A DNA stretch of 64,000 nt, from assembly GCF_037977055.1 (NCBI RefSeq), contig NZ_CP150274.1, positions 3,968,001 through 4,032,000 of the forward strand, given 5' to 3'. Positions within the stretch are counted from its first letter, which is position 1, and each line of letters starts with the position of its first letter. The position numbers were made by a program, and so were the translations under genes. This document shows, in pieces, positions 60,434 to 64,000 of this stretch. The notes under the pieces are model-generated. The model ran no database searches, was not told the DNA's origin, and worked only from the letters and a program-made list of their open reading frames with translations. The DNA comes from Paenibacillus sp. FSL K6-1096 (GTDB taxonomy: Bacteria; Bacillota; Bacilli; Paenibacillales; Paenibacillaceae).

Positions 60434-62353
60434 ATGGATGCTCTGAGACTTATACAATTATGGAATCAGGTAACGGTGCGCGTGCTTGATGTACGGCTGA
60501 AGCAGGCCGGAGCCGGCGGGGATTTGAAGCAGTACCGCTTACCGGCGAGCGCATTTTTATTCGTTTTCCAAGGACAGGGTGAGTTGTGGGTTGACGATGA
60601 GGTATGGCTATGCGAACGTTTTTACGTGCTGCACGCCGGTAAAGGTGCTCAGGTGACGATCCGGAGCCGGGAAGCACTAAGCGTATATATCGTACTGTAC
60701 AAAGCTTCGCTGCCTGCTTCGTCCTTGTATGAATTTCAAAGAATGTTGCAGGATTCCGACCCGTTTCAGGACAACTGGGGCTTTCCGCCCGTTGAACCGC
60801 TGGCCCTGTTAGAGCTGCTTCAGACAATATGCGGCAGTTGGCTTCAAGGGGACGACGAATTGACCCGGCTGTCGGTTAAGGGAGATTTCATCCGCTTCGT
60901 TCATGCGGTTCTGAGTGAGCGCCTGTTCAGACCCGGTGAGCTATCCTTGTCAGAACAGGTTATTCGGTACTTGTCCAGAAATTACCGTAAGCCTATCTCG
61001 CTAGAGGAGCTTGCGCGGCAGCTGAATTACAGCCAGCAATACATTTCGAGAAAATGTAAAGAACAGACAGGACTCAGCCCGCTGGATTATGTCATCCGTT
61101 TCCGGATGGAGGACGCGAAGACTCTGCTGGCCGGTACGCTGGCAACACAACAGGAGATTGCAGCGCATGTCGGTTATCCCGATCTTATGTATTTCAACCG
61201 CATGTTCAAGAAATATGCCGGTATAACGCCAGGCCAATACCGTAAACGATACGGACCATCCGTTTCAGATTATGCAAGGAATAGGTCACAATCGTCCGTT
61301 GTTCCAAGCCGGTCATTACGCTATCCTTTTCATATGAGTGATATTGATTATCAATTTCAGTGGAATGAGGCGAACAAAGTGACCAGAGCAACCAGAAGTT
61401 TGTATGCAGTAATGCTGTTATGCTTGACCGTGATGTTAACGGCCTGCGGCGGGCCGGTGAACAACGGGAGCGCTACGCACAGCCAGGTTGCCGTCAGCGC
61501 ATCTCCAACCGCAACCGGGGCTAAGGCCTCTTCGGCGACCAAGATGGTCAGCACCGCTTTTGGCGATGTCGAGGTTCCTGAACACCCTCAGCGCATAGCG
61601 GCAATCTCTTATCTCGGTACTGTACTTGCGCTGGATGTTCAGCCGGTTGCAGCCGAATCGTTCCTGATGTCGAGCCCGTACCTGGAGGGGATGCTGGATG
61701 TTGTGACGGATGTCGGCGACTCGCTTGAGAAGCTGCTGGAGCTGAATCCGGATTTGATCATAACGCATAATCCACAGCCTGAGGTGGTGGAGAAATATCA
61801 GAAGATTGCCCCAACGGTATCTGTGCCTTACAATCAGTTCGCATCCATTCAGGATGAGATGCTGTATTTCGGCAATTTGCTGGACCGGCGCGAGGCCGCG
61901 GAGCAATGGAACGAACAATTCGAGAAGGAAATTGCAGATATTCGGGCGAAGGTTCAACAAGCGGTTCCTGAAGGGAAGACGCTCTCGATTATGCAGGAGT
62001 ATGATGGAAACGTGAGTCTGTTTGGTCCGAAGTCGGGCCGGGGAGGCCGGTTAATGTATGAAATTATGGGGCTGAAGCCGCCGGCTGCGGTTCCCGGATA
62101 TATGCTGAAGGAATCCTATTACGAATTTTCATTGGAGAAGCTTTCCGAGTATATGGGGGATTATCTCATTCTGACCACAGACTCCAGCTTGGAATCGCTG
62201 CAGGCAGATCCGATCTGGGGGTCGCTCGGCCCTATTGCCAACAATCGGGTGTTTATTTGGACGGAGAATCAATCCTGGTATCGTGACCCGATCGCTGTGA
62301 AGAGACAAATCAAAGAACTGACCGACTGGATCATCGAGGTAGCTGGCCGGTAA
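60434..62353 (+). CDS. AraC regulator and siderophore-binding lipoprotein in one open frame
   Basis: 639 codons without a stop. The first part (about 1-280) is an AraC regulator with a cupin-like sensor and double HTH ('ISLEELARQLNYSQQYISRK', 'TQQEIAAHVGYPDLMYFNRM'). The second (about 316-639) is a complete FhuD/BtuF-type lipoprotein with its own signal peptide: 'RATRSLYAVMLLCLTVMLTAC', shown here in two parts of the motif, lipobox LTAC. Between them lie a second Fur box (61339-61353), GAGGCG and GTG 61379 in the same frame. So the lipoprotein (324 residues) can be made from its own start, and the long product may also be made. B. subtilis Btr is an AraC-SBP fusion without a signal peptide. 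The start ATG 60434 follows GGGGGAG at a wide spacing of 14 bases. Confidence 0.85.
   Translation: MDALRLIQLWNQVTVRVLDVRLKQAGAGGDLKQYRLPASAFLFVFQGQGELWVDDEVWLCERFYVLHAGKGAQVTIRSREALSVYIVLYKASLPASSLYEFQRMLQDSDPFQDNWGFPPVEPLALLELLQTICGSWLQGDDELTRLSVKGDFIRFVHAVLSERLFRPGELSLSEQVIRYLSRNYRKPISLEELARQLNYSQQYISRKCKEQTGLSPLDYVIRFRMEDAKTLLAGTLATQQEIAAHVGYPDLMYFNRMFKKYAGITPGQYRKRYGPSVSDYARNRSQSSVVPSRSLRYPFHMSDIDYQFQWNEANKVTRATRSLYAVMLLCLTVMLTACGGPVNNGSATHSQVAVSASPTATGAKASSATKMVSTAFGDVEVPEHPQRIAAISYLGTVLALDVQPVAAESFLMSSPYLEGMLDVVTDVGDSLEKLLELNPDLIITHNPQPEVVEKYQKIAPTVSVPYNQFASIQDEMLYFGNLLDRREAAEQWNEQFEKEIADIRAKVQQAVPEGKTLSIMQEYDGNVSLFGPKSGRGGRLMYEIMGLKPPAAVPGYMLKESYYEFSLEKLSEYMGDYLILTTDSSLESLQADPIWGSLGPIANNRVFIWTENQSWYRDPIAVKRQIKELTDWIIEVAGR
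61339..61353 (+). promoter_or_regulatory. Fur box inside the AraC-lipoprotein frame
   Basis: TGATATTGATTATCA differs from the Fur motif at one position. It lies 26 bases before the GTG start of the lipoprotein domain and marks a former or present intergenic control site. Confidence 0.7.
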
Positions 62354-62402
62354 TAGATTCAAGGTTGGGTTGATACAAGCTACGCTGGGAGGGAGCAGTA
62401 CG

Positions 62403-62939
62403 ATGTTTCTATATCATTATTATGATGCATCCGTAGGTCCGTTTGTCAGCATATCCGATTTGCCAGCCGATCAGGCGAAGGCCGTGCTGGAGACGATCAA
62501 GCAGACCAAGCCCAAGGCACAGAGCGCCCAAAGACACGATAAGTATGTGGAATATCGGCGGAACTGCGAGAGCATCATCCGGGCAGAGTTTATTAAAAAG
62601 GGCGGTCTGGTCCGCCGCTCCTCCCCGCATTACATGGTGGTGGAACACAGTCCTTGGCTGAGCACTTGGTATGAGAACAGCGCCTGTCTCAAGATTCCGA
62701 TTGAAGAGTTCGATGTGAATACCGTCTCCTTCACCTATGGAGATTCCATGCCGACCTTCAGTCCGGCGGTTAACGACGGCAAAGAGTACCGGCATACCCT
62801 ATATACCTATAAGGAGATCGTCGACATCATCGCCAAATACGGCCTGCCGCAGCACTGGAACAACGACGGAACGCACGGCCCTGAGCGTTATATCGAAGCG
62901 CATATCTGGAGTGATGAGACGGCCCGCCGGTATCGGTGA
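62403..62939 (+). CDS. Hypothetical protein after the siderophore lipoprotein
   Basis: 178 residues from ATG 62403, behind GGGAGGGAG; the frame is open from 62370 without a site. Soluble protein rich in aromatic residues, with no membrane segment. Blocks such as 'YVEYRRNCESIIRAEFIKKG' and 'TFSPAVNDGKEYRHTLYTYK' look conserved, but I do not know the family. It lies 50 bases after the lipoprotein and may be co-transcribed. A terminator follows. Confidence 0.7.
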   Translation: MFLYHYYDASVGPFVSISDLPADQAKAVLETIKQTKPKAQSAQRHDKYVEYRRNCESIIRAEFIKKGGLVRRSSPHYMVVEHSPWLSTWYENSACLKIPIEEFDVNTVSFTYGDSMPTFSPAVNDGKEYRHTLYTYKEIVDIIAKYGLPQHWNNDGTHGPERYIEAHIWSDETARRYR

Positions 62940-62943
62940 AAAG

Positions 62944-62976
62944 AAGAGTCAGCCCACATTGGACTGACTCTTTTGC
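62944..62976. terminator. Bidirectional terminator
   Basis: AAGAGTCAG pairs with CTGACTCTT, with T tracts on both sides, between convergent genes. Confidence 0.85.
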
Positions 62977-62979
62977 ATG

Positions 62980-63528
62980 CTACTTCGTCTTGTTTTGGAG
63001 TGCGGTAATCTCAGCCTCAGACAGCCCGGAGGCCTTCACTATAATCGCAGTATCTACACCATGCTTGAGAAGCTCCAGCGCCATCTGAATTGCTTTTCTC
63101 CTCTCCCCTTCAGCTAGGGCTCCTTCAATCATCGAAGCTTCATCATGCAGATACTTCTGCCTGTCCTCATACAACCGGCGGGCCTCCGCATCCTGACTAA
63201 GAAACTCCAGCGTGTCCATCGCTTTTTTCAGTACAGGTTCATTCATCGTCAGCACCTCCCAATTGGATTTATCTGCACCCTTTAAAAAGAGCAGCCAGTT
63301 GATCAATCCGCCACCCTCCAACGGAGTCGCATGCTCGCTTAGTTTGGGCAGCTCAAGAAAGTGTAGTTCCATGTCATCGATGAGGGGGATTCCACTTCTG
63401 TCTTCACGAAGATGGAATACGTTATGGTATTGACTGTTGGGAAGAAATGAGTAATTGAGTATGTTGATGGTAACACATTTCTTCAACATTTTATAAGATT
63501 GGCCCTCTTGAAGTTGTCCCAGCCGTTT
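62980..63528 (-). pseudogene. Rpn/PD-(D/E)XK nuclease family protein, 5' truncated
   Basis: The frame gives 169 residues from ATG 63489, and coding sequence is readable 13 codons further up ('RLGQLQEGQSYKMLKKCVTI') to a TAA at 63529. Rpn/YhgA-type proteins (about 280-300 residues) have the catalytic PD…DxK core in the first half, which is missing here. The remaining part has the usual 'HVFHLREDR', 'LEFLSQDAEARRLYEDRQKY' and C-terminal 'GLSEAEITALQNK'. It is therefore a remnant without nuclease activity. Intact members promote recombination and are common in Paenibacillus. Confidence 0.75.
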
Positions 63529-63716
63529 TTAATAGTTACCGGCGAACCGAACAACATGATATTTTTAATACCTTTTTCATAGAGTATGAAATAATATATT
63601 TTATAACATATGGGATTTTATATCATAAATTAATCTTTATCTCAAAATTATATTTCTCTCGAAATGCTAGTGAAGAGTTGCTTAATTATGCAATGAGTTT
63701 CGCAATAACTGAAGGG

Positions 63717-64000
63717 ATGAACAGTTTGACTAACCCGAATCAGAGCCGCTCTCTTGAAGAGAGATCAAATCCTATCCAAAAGTTATTTTTCACGTGGACA
63801 CGTTCGTTTACTAGGCAAGCTATTCGTAAGGATCAGCCGCTAAGTGCCATCCAAGAATCCATTCTGACTATTCCCTCCACATATGGAATCGGCCAGTTTC
63901 AAGAAGAATCAGCATCCGTACGCAGATCCAAAAAAGTGATGCCGCTGGTTATTCATATCGTACGCCAATTAAAGTCCTCTTTCCTGGCCTATGCACTACT
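63717..64000 (+). CDS. N-terminal part of an unknown protein, possibly an ABC exporter
   Basis: The frame is open from ATG 63717 (with GAAGGG directly before it) to the window end, at least 94 codons; an in-frame ATG at 63693 is also possible. It starts 'MNSLTNPNQSRSLEERSNPI', has a basic aromatic stretch 'QKLFFTWTRSFTRQAIRKD', and turns hydrophobic near the end ('VMPLVIHIVRQLKSSFLAYA'). This pattern is seen at the start of some ABC exporters with a fused ATPase, but no decisive motif is inside the window. The upstream 190 bases are very AT-rich compared with the rest. Confidence 0.45.
   Translation, partial: MNSLTNPNQSRSLEERSNPIQKLFFTWTRSFTRQAIRKDQPLSAIQESILTIPSTYGIGQFQEESASVRRSKKVMPLVIHIVRQLKSSFLAYAL

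Overview
This 64 kb window is chromosomal DNA of a spore-forming, GC-rich member of the Firmicutes, most probably Paenibacillus. I base this on the strong GGAGG ribosome-binding sites, LplC/YtcP-type sugar permeases, YesM/YesN two-component pairs, AraC regulators with an extracellular sensor, a spore transglutaminase (Tgl), a collagen-like surface protein, an adaA-adaB-alkA operon and CtsR boxes. I recognise no rRNA, tRNA, insertion sequence, prophage or CRISPR array.

Layout. 1-12 kb: carbohydrate uptake. The end of one sugar permease, an AraC sensor-regulator and a GH88 unsaturated glucuronyl hydrolase form a likely glycosaminoglycan-disaccharide locus, followed by a minus-strand importer (lipoprotein, two permeases, kinase and regulator, no ATPase) whose promoters share one operator motif. 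12-17 kb: alanine dehydrogenase with a PucR-type regulator resembling AdeR, an acetyltransferase, and a diguanylate cyclase that overlaps a stunted TetR gene. 17-26 kb: a DUF4127 protein, spore-surface genes (tgl, a collagen-like protein, a related orphan), a decayed ABC exporter with its kinase, and hflX behind a long leader. 26-32 kb: a SNF2 helicase with its SWIM partner, then a stretch of repeats and broken genes. 32-39 kb: an AraC/GyrI regulator, the Ada alkylation-repair operon, a VOC protein with a WYL regulator, and a MocR regulator with a divergent acetyltransferase. 39-44 kb: CtsR-controlled hsp20, a DnaJ-like gene and clpB. 44-48 kb: a possible split sigma factor, two related glycosyltransferases and a cyclophilin. 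48-54.5 kb: a complete five-gene Dpp/Opp peptide importer. 54.5-64 kb: a short-chain dehydrogenase, an AI-2E-family transporter, an S66 peptidase, an ECF sigma/anti-sigma pair, DegV, a Fur-controlled AraC-siderophore-lipoprotein chimera, a truncated Rpn nuclease and an AT-rich edge.

Two observations stand out. First, hflX is preceded by a sigma-A promoter, a 13-codon leader peptide containing Arg-Ile-Arg, a possible antiterminator and an intrinsic terminator just before its ribosome-binding site. That is the architecture of antibiotic-sensing ribosome-mediated attenuation. Second, several intergenic regions carry arrays of short imperfect palindromes. Three unrelated palindrome families share a repeat pitch of 51-52 bp, with occasional 61-62 bp steps, which is close to whole turns of the DNA helix. 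Two arrays of the first family each have six units at exactly 51 bp and each starts 10-17 bases after an intrinsic terminator.

Genome decay is visible in several places: an ABC-permease/kinase read-through fusion, an ATPase without its P-loop, a TetR domain missing its HTH turn, a secreted protein with an amber codon, and a truncated copy of a glycosyltransferase.
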